A DNA stretch of 64,000 nt, from assembly GCF_014205335.1 (NCBI RefSeq), contig NZ_JACHNH010000001.1, positions 8,116,501-8,180,500 on the forward strand. The letters run 5' to 3'. The first letter of the stretch is position 1, and each line of letters begins with the position of its first letter. The notes below the pieces were generated by a model. That model had not been told where the DNA came from. It ran no database searches and was given only the letters and a program-made list of their open reading frames with translations. Shown here piece by piece: positions 41,060 to 49,569 of the stretch. The position numbers and the translations under genes are program-made. Source of the DNA: Amorphoplanes digitatis (GTDB lineage Bacteria; Actinomycetota; Actinomycetes; Mycobacteriales; Micromonosporaceae).

Positions 41060-42469
41060 ATGTCGGTAGATTTCGGCACTCCGCCGGAGGGTGACAACAT
41101 TCGCTCGCTCGTGGAGGAGCGGCTCAAGCAGGTGATGGCGGAGCATGGCGCCAAGGTCACGGTGGATTGGCGCGGTGAGCAGCGGCACCTTCATGTGATC
41201 TCCATGCCCGTCGACATGCTGTACTTCAACCCGGACACTCACCGGATCCGGGCGCAGCGGACACTCGACCCCCAGCGAAACCGGACGCTCGAGGAAAAGC
41301 CGTGGAGCGAGGCGGCGCAGCAGTACCTGCATCATTTGCTGACGCGGAAGCCGTCGAACCCTGACCAGGTCGACCCGGACTACACGGCGCTGATGGAGGA
41401 GCTCGAGGACTTCGGGCAGAAAGAACCTGGCATCGTTAGCCGACTCGGCATTTTGGTAGACGGAAATACCCGATGCGCAGCGCTGCGGGACCTCGGCGTT
41501 AAGGACATCCGCGTCGGCGTTCTCCCGGCGGACACGTCACGGCGCGACATCAACGCCGTGGAACTGTCTCTGCAGTTGCGCCGCGACAAGCGGCGTGAGT
41601 ATTCCTACATCAACCGGCTAATTGCAATCGAGGATGAACTGTCTAGCGGGCGCCGCGAAGAGGACGTCGCCCGCGACTTCAACATCAAGACGACGACCCT
41701 CCACCAGGATCGCTGGGTCTACCAGCTCATCAAGGACGCCATCGACCGCAGCACGGCTGACGACGGGGTGGCTCTGCGTGAGGTCGACTTCGAGGACCAC
41801 CAGGAAAAGCTGCGTGAGCTCTACCGCGATTACACCAAACTAGCGAGGAGCAACCCCGACGCTGCGGAGCAGCTGAAGGAGACCCGGCTCGCCATGGTGG
41901 TCCTCAACTACCCAAAGACCTCTGTGCGGCTCGCCGAGGCTGACTTCCACACGCGGTATCTCAACGAACGGCTGCCCGAAGACTTGCGCCCAGCGGTACA
42001 GGAAGGCACCCCGGTGAGCATTCCAGGGCTTCCCGGCGTAGCGATTCAGGACGCCACCGCGGTAGTGAAGAGCACGCGGGCCCTGACTGACTCGCTACTG
42101 CGGGCGAGCGCCAAGGCACGTGCCGGTGACAAGCTGGTGCCATCCACTGTGGCCGAGGCCGACAGCCTCATGAAGACGGCCCGCAAGACGTTCGACGCGG
42201 CAGTCAAGCTGGCCGGGCAGAACGCACAACTTCAGAAGAGGCAGGTCGCGGTCAGTGAGCGGCTTACCGACGCGGCAGACTACGTCAATCAGTGTGCAGC
42301 AGAATTCGCCGAGGCAAAGGCCAAGCGGGCGCTCGACGAGGATGCCTTCGACGACGCGTTGCTGGCTCTGCGTGCCAGCCTCGCACGGCTCGCCAAGCAG
42401 GCCGGCCGCACGTTCAGCTCACCCGGCGATGGCGTGGCGTGGCTGCTGGACGCAGCCCAGGAGCGCTGA
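41060..42469 (+). CDS. ParB/sulfiredoxin-fold protein of the defence island
   Basis: 469 residues from ATG 41060 with GGGAGG 7 nt upstream. The ParB/Srx-like domain spans about 40-180, with LGILVDGNTRCAALRDLG (residues 129-146), where DGNTR takes the place of the GERRxxA box. An HTH-like segment follows (RREEDVARDFNIKTTTLHQD). A long helical C-terminal region (about 240-469) contains coiled coil. ParB/Srx folds in defence systems bind CTP or ATP and DNA, or hydrolyse nucleotides (DndB, SspE N-terminal domain). One base separates it from the helicase gene, so the two are cotranscribed and probably act together. Confidence 0.83.
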   Translation: MSVDFGTPPEGDNIRSLVEERLKQVMAEHGAKVTVDWRGEQRHLHVISMPVDMLYFNPDTHRIRAQRTLDPQRNRTLEEKPWSEAAQQYLHHLLTRKPSNPDQVDPDYTALMEELEDFGQKEPGIVSRLGILVDGNTRCAALRDLGVKDIRVGVLPADTSRRDINAVELSLQLRRDKRREYSYINRLIAIEDELSSGRREEDVARDFNIKTTTLHQDRWVYQLIKDAIDRSTADDGVALREVDFEDHQEKLRELYRDYTKLARSNPDAAEQLKETRLAMVVLNYPKTSVRLAEADFHTRYLNERLPEDLRPAVQEGTPVSIPGLPGVAIQDATAVVKSTRALTDSLLRASAKARAGDKLVPSTVAEADSLMKTARKTFDAAVKLAGQNAQLQKRQVAVSERLTDAADYVNQCAAEFAEAKAKRALDEDAFDDALLALRASLARLAKQAGRTFSSPGDGVAWLLDAAQER

Positions 42470-42470
42470 C

Positions 42471-44300
42471 ATGGCCGACAGTCCTACACCCACTCTGAAG
42501 ATCGAATTCGGCGACGCGGTCACGACAGCCCGGCTGCGCGCTGGCCGCGGATATGAAGACGACCTGCGCCGACTGGCACTGCGGTTTGGCTCAAGCGTCC
42601 AACGATCGCCATCGACGATGGACGTCAACATCGACGACCTACTCACTAATCTCGTAGCGCTTGCCACGTGGCCCGCCACAATGAGCGTCGCGTGGGATCC
42701 ACAACTAGCGGCACTTGCGTCAGACTCGGCGGCTGACGCTCAGACTGTCGCCCGTCGGCTCGAGCCCGGCGATGCCCTGCCTGGCGAGGTACAGCTTGGC
42801 GACATTCCTGGTGTGCTAGGGCCGAACTGGACCGGAAACCTGACCGACTTTCAGCGGCGGGACATCGCCAAGCTCCTCTCGATGCGCCACGGCGCCAACT
42901 TCTCGGTGCCAGGCGCAGGCAAGACCCGAGTCGCGCTCGCTGTCTTCGAAGCGCTGCGGTATGCCGGTAAGGCACAACGGCTCCTCATCGTTGGCCCTAA
43001 GTCCTGCTATGACGCCTGGCGCGACGAGAATCAGCTGTGCCTGGCAGAGCCACTCCGGATGGACGTCTTCACTCGGCCGATTGACCCAGCTGTCGATGCC
43101 CTGATCGTCAACTACGAGCGCATAGACGGTGCTGTCAATGAGCTCGGCGCGTGGCTCGCGGACCGGCCATCAATGCTGCTCCTTGACGAGGCGCACCGAA
43201 TGAAGCTGGGCGCCGAAGGCACGTATGGTGCCGCCTGTCTCGCCTTGGCACCGCGGGCACGCCACCGGCTGATCCTTACTGGCACCCCAGCCCCTAACGG
43301 CGTTAAGGACCTGCAGAATCTTCTCAGCTTCGTCTGGCCAGGCTACGGTCGGCAAAAAGTCATCCAAGCAGTTGCCGGAGGCGACTTGGCGCAGGCGAGC
43401 CGCGTTCTCAAGCCGCTGTTCTCCCGGACCACCAAGGCGGAGCTGGGCCTGCCTCCCGTCACAACGAGCATTCGCCCGCTCAAGATGCCGCCGCTTCACG
43501 AGGAGATTTACGAGGCACTACTCGGGCGGTTTTCGGCCCGGATAGCGGACGCCGCCGACGATCTTCCAGCCATGGGCAAGATCGTGGTTTACATGCTCAT
43601 GGCCGCCACGAGCCCTGCCCTTCTGTCAGTGGGCACGACGCGTTACGAGCCGCTCATGTACCAAGTGCCGCCACTCAGCGTTCCCGATGGCACTCCCCTG
43701 TCGGAGTTGATGCGGGATCTTCCCAGCTATGAGATGTCGCCGAAGTACCAGGAGACGCTGGCCATCGTGGCCGCCAACGCGAGCCAGGGCCGCAAGACAC
43801 TGGTCTGGTCAACATTCGTCCGGAGTCTAAATACCTTGCGAGAGGTTCTGCGCGAGTTTGAACCGGCCGTCGTGCACGGCGGCACCGAAGATCGCGATGC
43901 GGAGATCATGCGCTTCCGGGCTGACCCCTCCTGCGCCGTTCTGTTGTCGAACCCAGCGACGCTCGGCGAGGGCATCAGCCTGCATCACGAGTGCCACGAC
44001 GCCGTCTATGTCGACCGTGACTTCGCCGCGGGCCGGTTCCTACAAAGCCTGGACCGCATCCACCGGCTTGGACTAGCGCCCGACACGGAAACTCGCATCA
44101 CCGTCCTCGCCACCGAGGGCACGATCGACGAGGTCGTAGAACAGCGATTGAGCGACAAGCTGAAATTCATGGGACGCATCCTTGATGACCCGGCCGTCCA
44201 GCGTCTGGCCGACCTCGAGGAGGAACCTTCCACCGGCGCCGGCCTCGACGACCGGGATCTGCAGGCATTGATGGGACACCTGCGTGCCTATACCGCCTGA
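42471..44300 (+). CDS. SNF2/DEAH-type superfamily 2 helicase
   Basis: 609 residues. A Q-type motif (LTDFQRRDI, about 124-132), Walker A FSVPGAGKT (K151), a DEAH box LLLDEAH (D239-H242), motif III LTGTPAPN (about 269-276), and C-terminal helicase motifs with VHGGTEDRD, NPATLGEGISL and DRIHRLGL are all seen. This is the SNF2-like arrangement, DNA translocase rather than unwinding enzyme. The N-terminal 110 residues are specific to this protein. Directly after the ParB-like gene and overlapping the DUF3883 gene by 17 bp, it is likely the motor of a DNA-sensing complex. Confidence 0.9.
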   Translation: MADSPTPTLKIEFGDAVTTARLRAGRGYEDDLRRLALRFGSSVQRSPSTMDVNIDDLLTNLVALATWPATMSVAWDPQLAALASDSAADAQTVARRLEPGDALPGEVQLGDIPGVLGPNWTGNLTDFQRRDIAKLLSMRHGANFSVPGAGKTRVALAVFEALRYAGKAQRLLIVGPKSCYDAWRDENQLCLAEPLRMDVFTRPIDPAVDALIVNYERIDGAVNELGAWLADRPSMLLLDEAHRMKLGAEGTYGAACLALAPRARHRLILTGTPAPNGVKDLQNLLSFVWPGYGRQKVIQAVAGGDLAQASRVLKPLFSRTTKAELGLPPVTTSIRPLKMPPLHEEIYEALLGRFSARIADAADDLPAMGKIVVYMLMAATSPALLSVGTTRYEPLMYQVPPLSVPDGTPLSELMRDLPSYEMSPKYQETLAIVAANASQGRKTLVWSTFVRSLNTLREVLREFEPAVVHGGTEDRDAEIMRFRADPSCAVLLSNPATLGEGISLHHECHDAVYVDRDFAAGRFLQSLDRIHRLGLAPDTETRITVLATEGTIDEVVEQRLSDKLKFMGRILDDPAVQRLADLEEEPSTGAGLDDRDLQALMGHLRAYTA

Positions 44301-45168
44301 GCCGGTGTTACAAGCAGCTGTGCGGTGGCTGGAACACCTGCCTCCGTCCAGCGCGGCACGCTGCCGTGCGCTCTTCACGAATCACCGCGAGTTCAGCGAC
44401 ATCACTCCCACGCAGTACGAGGCCGCATACGCCTGGCTAAGGGAGGCGAACCTACTCGATGATGTGCATAGCTCGCTCCCGGCGGCTCAGCGCGTCTTCA
44501 CCGCCACCATCACACACGGGGGCGTTCATTGGCTCCGAGATGCCGACGACCTGGTGCGTTCCCCCGACGAGCTGCCGGAGGATGCTGTGCACGCCGCCGA
44601 GGCCCTCGGCCTTACGCCGGCCGCGGCGTTCGCGCATGTCATCACCGCATGGGGAAAGGTCGACACGGCGGAGCGAGTCCGGGTGGGCATGGCCGGGGAG
44701 GTGGCCCTCGTGAAGCTGTTGCGCGATTGCGTGGATGCCGACGTCAACCACGTCGCCGCAGCAGCCGACGGATACGGGTACGACATTGCTGTCCATGCCG
44801 GCGACTACATACTGCATGTCGAAGTAAAGACAACGCTTCGGCGCAGTCGGCTCAAGATCTACCTATCCAGAAATGAATTTGAGGCAATGCGCCGAGACCC
44901 ACACTGGCAACTGGTGGTAGTACGGCTTGACTCAGACGACAAAATCGCCGCTATAGCTACGGTGCACCGCGAGTGGGTGGCGTCCGAAGCGCCAGTCGAC
45001 GGCGGCATGTCCGGGAGATGGGAATCATGCCGCTTCGATGTGCCACCGTCGGCCCTGTGTCCGGGGATTGCGTCGCTACTGCCAGTCCTGCGATCCCACG
45101 CGCCGCCACTGCTGACGGGAGGCATCACGTGGCCGGGAGCCGCATCAGCACCAGTTCACGACCCTTGA
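44284..45168 (+). CDS. DUF3883 PD-(D/E)XK nuclease-like protein
   Basis: 294 residues from GTG 44284, overlapping the helicase end by 17 bp. The N-terminal half is helical. The DUF3883 domain (about 130-245) contains GMAGEVALVKLL (E139), DGYGYDIAVH (D168) and LHVEVKTT (E180, K182), a full PD-(D/E)XK set in the order E-D-ExK. DUF3883 domains recur in restriction and BREX-like systems as nuclease or DNA-binding modules. Here it would supply the cutting activity for the helicase/ParB module. Confidence 0.83.
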   Translation: MPIPPEPVLQAAVRWLEHLPPSSAARCRALFTNHREFSDITPTQYEAAYAWLREANLLDDVHSSLPAAQRVFTATITHGGVHWLRDADDLVRSPDELPEDAVHAAEALGLTPAAAFAHVITAWGKVDTAERVRVGMAGEVALVKLLRDCVDADVNHVAAAADGYGYDIAVHAGDYILHVEVKTTLRRSRLKIYLSRNEFEAMRRDPHWQLVVVRLDSDDKIAAIATVHREWVASEAPVDGGMSGRWESCRFDVPPSALCPGIASLLPVLRSHAPPLLTGGITWPGAASAPVHDP

Positions 45169-45644
45169 CCCAAGCCGCCTTGATAGTGGTCCGTGCGGGC
45201 GACGTGCATGGGAGAGCGCCGAGGACGCGATTGCTGAAGTCCTGGCAGACGATGGCACGGGCTACTGTCTTGGACTCCGGTCTCTAGCTAGGCCATGACT
45301 TGACGCCTGAGAGACGTTCGCAAATCGTCCTGGACCAGCAGTCACGGGTCGGGCCAGAGGGGAGCAGTGCCGCGATGGTGCGCATAGCAATCCTGGCAGT
45401 CTGGGTGCCGGAACGGGTCGTGCACCACCTTCAAGCCATCACAGCGGGGCAAGGGCGCCCACACTGCGTGCCTCACGCCCCGCCATGAAAGTTATTACAG
45501 AGCGCATTGGACTTTTGACGATGCGTTACTTGCGACACGTTTCATAAGGTGCTGGCCCTACCGCCACGCCAGCAGGCAAATGCTGCAAGATGCCTAAGAG
45601 GGCTGCTTGCCGCGGATGGGGCACCGAGACTGACTGGGAGAGCA
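45169..45644. other. Spacer between the helicase module and the R-M genes
   Basis: 476 bp without a supported gene. An AT-richer part (45485-45548) has TTTTGACG and TTCATAAG elements that could belong to the methyltransferase promoter. Frames here lack coding bias and known motifs. Confidence 0.45.
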
Positions 45645-46943
45645 GTGACTGACCTGAGTGTCGTTGAGATTTGCGCTGGCGCGGGAGGGCAGTCTCTCGG
45701 CCTGCACCTTGCGGGCTTCGAGCACAAGCTTGCCGTGGAGCTGGATCCCACTGCCGCGGCTACCTTGGCCGCCAACTTGCAGCGCCTCCAGCCTGCCGAC
45801 GACGCCAGCTCACTCGTCCGAGTTGGCGATGTGGCCGACGAGGATGTGTGGAAGCCGGAGGACTATGCCGGCAAGGCGGCCCTTCTCGCTGGCGGCGTGC
45901 CGTGCCCTCCGTTTTCGGTGGCTGGCAAGCAGCTTGGCTCAGCCGACGAGCGCGACCTGTTCGCCTGGGCGGTCGAAGCAGCTAGCCGGATGCAGCCAGA
46001 AGCGGTGTTGCTGGAGAATGTGCGCGGCCTTAACGACGCCCGGTTCGCCGGCTACCGCCAGGCGGTCGTCGATCGCTTCGCAGACCTGGGGTATACGGCC
46101 TTCTGGGAACTTCTCGAGGCCCGGGACTTCGGGGTGCCACAGCTGCGTCCGCGCATGATTCTGGTTGCACTGCGCCCGGAATACGTCGAGTATTTCGCCT
46201 GGCCTGAGAAATCGGCCGTGACCCGGACTGTCAGCGGTGTCCTCAGCAATCTGATGGCAGCCAACCACTGGCGCGAAGACTACCTAGAAAAGTGGATTAA
46301 AGCGGCCGACCGCATCGCTCCGACCATCGTCGGCGGTAGCAAGAAACACGGCGGTGCCGACCTGGGCCCGACCCGCGCGAAGCGCGCCTGGGCCGAGCTG
46401 TGGACTGACGGACACGGCCTAGCAAATAGCGCCCCCGGCGAGGACTGGAAGATCGAGGATCATCCCCGCGGCCCCAAGCTCACTGTCGAGATGGTCGCTC
46501 GCATTCAGGGATGGCTGGGCGACGAGTACCGGTGGGATTTCACTGGCAGGAAGACCAGCCAGTACCGGCAGATCGGAAACGCGTTCCCGCCGCCAGTAGC
46601 ACGCGCAGTCGGTTCGTCTATCGCTGACGCGTTGTTGAAGAAGCAAAAGTCGTCGGCGATCCCCGCGCCACGCAGAGTGCATGACGAGGTGTACCGGCTT
46701 CTGCGGGACCGGAATGAGCCACTCACGGCTGAGCGTATCCAGCAGCTACTTGGCAGCAGTCTCACAATTGACAAGATCATTCAGCGCATCGAGGCCATCG
46801 CCCGGGACTTCACCGTTGAGGTGCAGTCCCGGGGCGGGCGCCCGACCTACCGGCTTGGTGACTGGAAAGCCTTCCGCGGACAGGACGATCACGACCGTCA
46901 CCTCGCGTTCGCCGAGGCGAAGATCCGGGCCAAGGTAAGCTAA
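45645..46943 (+). CDS. C5-cytosine DNA methyltransferase of the NgoMIV-type R-M system
   Basis: 432 residues from GTG 45645 with GGGAG upstream. The ten-motif C5 order is present: I VEICAGAGGQSLGL (7-20), IV GGVPCPPFS with catalytic Cys (83-91), VI ENVRGL (124-129), VIII QLRPRM (166-171), and X SQYRQIGNAFPPPVA (about 307-321). The target recognition domain lies about 190-300. An extension after motif X (about 340-410) looks like a winged helix, RVHDEVYRLLRDRNEPLTAERIQQLLG, not found in ordinary M.HhaI-like enzymes; it may let the enzyme regulate its operon. It should protect the site cut by the NgoMIV-like nuclease encoded further on. Confidence 0.92.
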   Translation: MTDLSVVEICAGAGGQSLGLHLAGFEHKLAVELDPTAAATLAANLQRLQPADDASSLVRVGDVADEDVWKPEDYAGKAALLAGGVPCPPFSVAGKQLGSADERDLFAWAVEAASRMQPEAVLLENVRGLNDARFAGYRQAVVDRFADLGYTAFWELLEARDFGVPQLRPRMILVALRPEYVEYFAWPEKSAVTRTVSGVLSNLMAANHWREDYLEKWIKAADRIAPTIVGGSKKHGGADLGPTRAKRAWAELWTDGHGLANSAPGEDWKIEDHPRGPKLTVEMVARIQGWLGDEYRWDFTGRKTSQYRQIGNAFPPPVARAVGSSIADALLKKQKSSAIPAPRRVHDEVYRLLRDRNEPLTAERIQQLLGSSLTIDKIIQRIEAIARDFTVEVQSRGGRPTYRLGDWKAFRGQDDHDRHLAFAEAKIRAKVS

Positions 46944-47072
46944 AAGACCCGCAACGCCCTGGTCAGCGGACGCTGCCCAATACGACCACGATGACCGTCG
47001 GCCTTGGTGCGGCCCTTTGGGCCTCACCTAGGCTGGTGGGGTTCTGACCACTTGCTTGGGCACGGTGTCCTC

Positions 47073-47537
47073 ATGTTTCACGGCGCACGCGAAAACGCCT
47101 GGGCGGCAGGCCGCCATCCCCGGCCCTTGAACGAGGGCCGGTCTCGCAACATGCAGGCGAACAGGCGTACAGACACCAAGCCCGAGGTACGCCTAAGGGC
47201 CGCGCTGCACAAGCTCGGCTACCGTTTTCGCAAGGACCTGCGCGTGGACCTAGATGGAGCCCGGGTCCGGCCGGACATCGCGTTCACCCGTAAGCGCATC
47301 GCTGTTTTCGTCGACGGCTGCTTCTGGCACCTATGCCCTGAACACGGGCGCAAACCCAAGGTAAACGACTGGTACTGGGGCCCGAAACTGCAGCGGACCG
47401 TAGAACGAGATCTTGCTGCCACCGCTGCACTGCAAGCAGCTGGCTGGACCGTCGTACGCGTATGGGAGCACGTGCCAGTAGACACTGCTGTAGAAGAGGT
47501 CGAGCGAGCCATCACCCGCAACGCCGATCTGCCATGA
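47073..47537 (+). CDS. vsr: Very short patch repair (Vsr) endonuclease
   Basis: 154 residues from ATG 47073; a shorter form from 47151 is possible. Typical Vsr features: MQANRRTDTKPEVRLRAALHKLGYRFRKD, VRPDIAF (D68), VFVDGCFWHLCPEH (D81, H86, C88) and the terminal VVRVWEHVP. Vsr nicks T:G mismatches formed by deamination of 5-methylcytosine and partners a C5 methyltransferase, here the one 129 bp upstream. The gene is fused to no other domain. Confidence 0.92.
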   Translation: MFHGARENAWAAGRHPRPLNEGRSRNMQANRRTDTKPEVRLRAALHKLGYRFRKDLRVDLDGARVRPDIAFTRKRIAVFVDGCFWHLCPEHGRKPKVNDWYWGPKLQRTVERDLAATAALQAAGWTVVRVWEHVPVDTAVEEVERAITRNADLP

Positions 47538-48284
47538 TGGCGATCTGGTCTGCTGAGACACCGTTCTCGGGCCGACAGTTCTTGCACGTGAAAGAAGTCC
47601 GAGACCCGTCGGACTCTCGCCTCCCGTGCACTTCGGCTCGACCTCCACAGTCTCGCCGGCGACGATCAACTGCTACATCAAAGCGGGGCCAGCTCAGGCC
47701 GAACTGCCCGAACATGACAGGCTAATACTCCAGCAGAGGATCCGTTTCCGGTGTCGGAAACGGACAGGCAACGACGTCGGCGCCCGCAGGGCCGGCTCGA
47801 TAACCAGGGCGTGGACCAGTTCCATGCCAGTGGCGGCGCCCAGGCTGTCTGGGATTGCCAATCTGGTGGCGATAGCGGCGGCAGGGAACGCGTGAGCAGC
47901 GACGACCAGGGTGGTCCAACGGCGCCAGGCTTTCAACAGCGATGTTGGTGCTGGTTGAGACCGGGGCCGGACTTCGCCCCCTGGAGGAACTCCTCGATAC
48001 CCAAGGCCTGTCGGCGATGGTGACTAGAGGGCGGCAGAACGCCAGCTCACCGGTGGTACGGCGGCCTTCGGATCGCAGCCAAGTTGCTCGGCCGACCCTC
48101 TGCTATCGGCTCACTGTAAGCATGCGGTGGGGCGTTCGGACGTAGGTTCGAGGCCAGAACCTCGTCCTCCGTCGAAGTGTTGGTTATCGGTAGTGAGATC
48201 CTTGCCAAGCGGTCGCAGAGGCAGTCGGCAAGGCCATCCACACCGAACTCCTGCAGGCAGACGACGAAATCGAGGTCCGACGTA
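47538..48284. other. Degenerate region between vsr and the endonuclease gene
   Basis: 747 bp with no intact gene. Part of it (47694-47936) reads like a transposase C-terminus on the minus strand. Around 48190-48290 both strands carry short protein-like frames without usable starts (GKAIHTELLQADDEIEVR on plus; ITSDLDFVVCLQEFG on minus), probably gene fragments. The ribosome binding site GAGGT for the endonuclease is at 48272-48276. Confidence 0.5.
47694..47936 (-). pseudogene. Probable IS701/IS4-type transposase C-terminal relic
   Basis: About 80 codons. KAWRRWTTLVVAAHAFPAAAIA resembles the RWHxWxxHxTLAMLAHAFLA segment near the C-terminus of IS701-family transposases, and a basic region follows. 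No upstream DDE domain, no terminal inverted repeats and no target duplication are seen. It would be a remnant of a mobile element within the defence island. Confidence 0.4.
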
Positions 48285-49154
48285 ATGGACGCCAACGAGT
48301 CACTCATCCAGCAGATGAGGTCCGAGTTTCACGCTGGCCTCGTGGCGGAGGGCACCCTCACGGTTAACGCACGAGGAGTTGCCTCGATCGCGGACGGGGC
48401 CAATCGGCTGTCGGTCGCGGTCGGTTCCGAGATCGCCACGGCCCTGCTGGTAGACACCGAGGCCGAGCGGGCAGCAGGCCAGACACTCGGCGGCTCATTC
48501 GAGGAGGCTACGGCGAACTATCTTCGGGCGACGTTCCCCGCCTTCTGGATGCTGCGCCCCGGGCAGTGGGACGTACGCAAAATCGGCAACACCCGGCGTT
48601 CGGCTATCGCGGCCTTCGAGCCGTACCAGCACCTTGCGGACTTGGCAGAAGCAATCGAGCGGGATCCAACGCTCGTCTCTGTGCTAGGCAATGCGTACGC
48701 GATCTCGCCTGACATCGTCGTCACCCGGCAGCCTGAGCCCGATGGGTACATCAACCAGCAGTCTTGGCTAGTTGATGATCAGTTCGCACAATTGACGGCG
48801 ATCCGCGCGGACATGCAGGGGCCGCCGATCCTTCACGCCGTGGTGTCGTGCAAGTGGACCCTCCGATCTGACAGGGCGCAGAATGCCCGCTCGGAGGCGC
48901 TGAATCTCATCCGCAACCGGAAGGGTCGTCTGCCTCACATCGTGGTCGTTACGGCGGAACCGACACCCTCTCGGCTGTCGTCCCTGGCTCTTGGCACGGG
49001 CGACGTGGACTGTGTCTACCACATAGCCCTGCCTGAGCTCCTCGCGGCAATGAAAAAGCACGGCAACGACGACAACCTCGAATCCCTTGAAACGATGATC
49101 GGGGGTCGCCGACTCAAAGACATCTCGGACCTTCCGCTTGACCTGACGATGTAG
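48285..49154 (+). CDS. NgoMIV-family type II restriction endonuclease
   Basis: 289 residues (NgoMIV has 286) from ATG 48285. The active site of the Cfr10I/NgoMIV group is complete: E73 in SFEEATANYL, D143 in AISPDIVV, and SCK (S188-C189-K190) with E204 in NARSEALN. The spacing D-47-K-14-E is identical to that of D140, K187 and E201 in NgoMIV. GCCGGC (cut G/CCGGC) is the predicted site, though specificity is inferred from family. The cognate C5 methyltransferase and Vsr lie 1.3-2.6 kb upstream, separated by decayed DNA. It is the last intact gene of the island. Confidence 0.92.
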   Translation: MDANESLIQQMRSEFHAGLVAEGTLTVNARGVASIADGANRLSVAVGSEIATALLVDTEAERAAGQTLGGSFEEATANYLRATFPAFWMLRPGQWDVRKIGNTRRSAIAAFEPYQHLADLAEAIERDPTLVSVLGNAYAISPDIVVTRQPEPDGYINQQSWLVDDQFAQLTAIRADMQGPPILHAVVSCKWTLRSDRAQNARSEALNLIRNRKGRLPHIVVVTAEPTPSRLSSLALGTGDVDCVYHIALPELLAAMKKHGNDDNLESLETMIGGRRLKDISDLPLDLTM

Positions 49155-49280
49155 ACGCCCTAGCGTCCGGGCCCGCAGAGGTCGGCAGATCACCTCGCCG
49201 GAACTCGTTCCTGGCCTGTTCTGGCAAGCTGTCGGCGGCGGCTGCCAGCTCGTCCCTGGTCGCCAGGTCTTCGCGGTAGT

Positions 49281-49518
49281 ACTGCTGCCGCTACTACTAC
49301 AACGCCACGCTGCTCTTCGACGGCAGCGACCAGTTCGCGGCCTCCGACCACGACCCGGTCATCGTCGGACTGAACCTGCCGTCGACCCCGGCGTGGAACG
49401 CCACGAAGATCTAAAGGCCGGCGACACGGTGGCCTACCTGGGCAAGAAGTACGTCGCCAGTGGTGGACCCGCAACCAGGTACCGGGCAAGCCGTTCAGCC
49501 CCTGGAAGGCAGTCAGCT
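49281..49518 (+). pseudogene. Broken second copy of the nuclease gene 3' end
   Basis: 49281-49435 is about 95 % identical by eye to 39729-39890 (the last EEP segment and the first CBM5/12 half). The copy then skips about 145 bp of the original and continues as 40035-40120, so the two CBM modules have been fused into one. It carries a stop and frame change at AAGATCTAAAGGCC (TAC CAG in the intact gene) and a one-base loss in CGCCAGTGGTGG. It cannot encode a working domain. With the intact copy it forms direct repeats on both sides of the defence island. Confidence 0.9.
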
Positions 49519-49533
49519 AAGCAAGGTCGACAG

Positions 49534-49567
49534 CGGCGGCCCGGGGCTCGACAGGCCCGGGCGGCCG
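49534..49567. terminator. Degraded copy of the nuclease terminator
   Basis: GCGGCCCGGGGCTCGACAGG and GCCCGGGCGGCC are homologous to the hairpin at 40136-40164, but pairing is now imperfect. It may still act as the end signal of the LuxR-type gene on the minus strand, whose stop is 3 bp away. Confidence 0.45.
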
Positions 49568-49569
49568 CT

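Noticed and set aside
45300..45488. A 62-codon plus-strand frame between the DUF3883 and methyltransferase genes
   Set aside because: It has no ribosome binding site, no coding bias and no recognisable pattern.
40121..49280. A prophage or conjugative element carrying the defence genes
   Set aside because: No integrase, relaxase, portal, terminase or replication gene is visible; only a probable transposase fragment remains.
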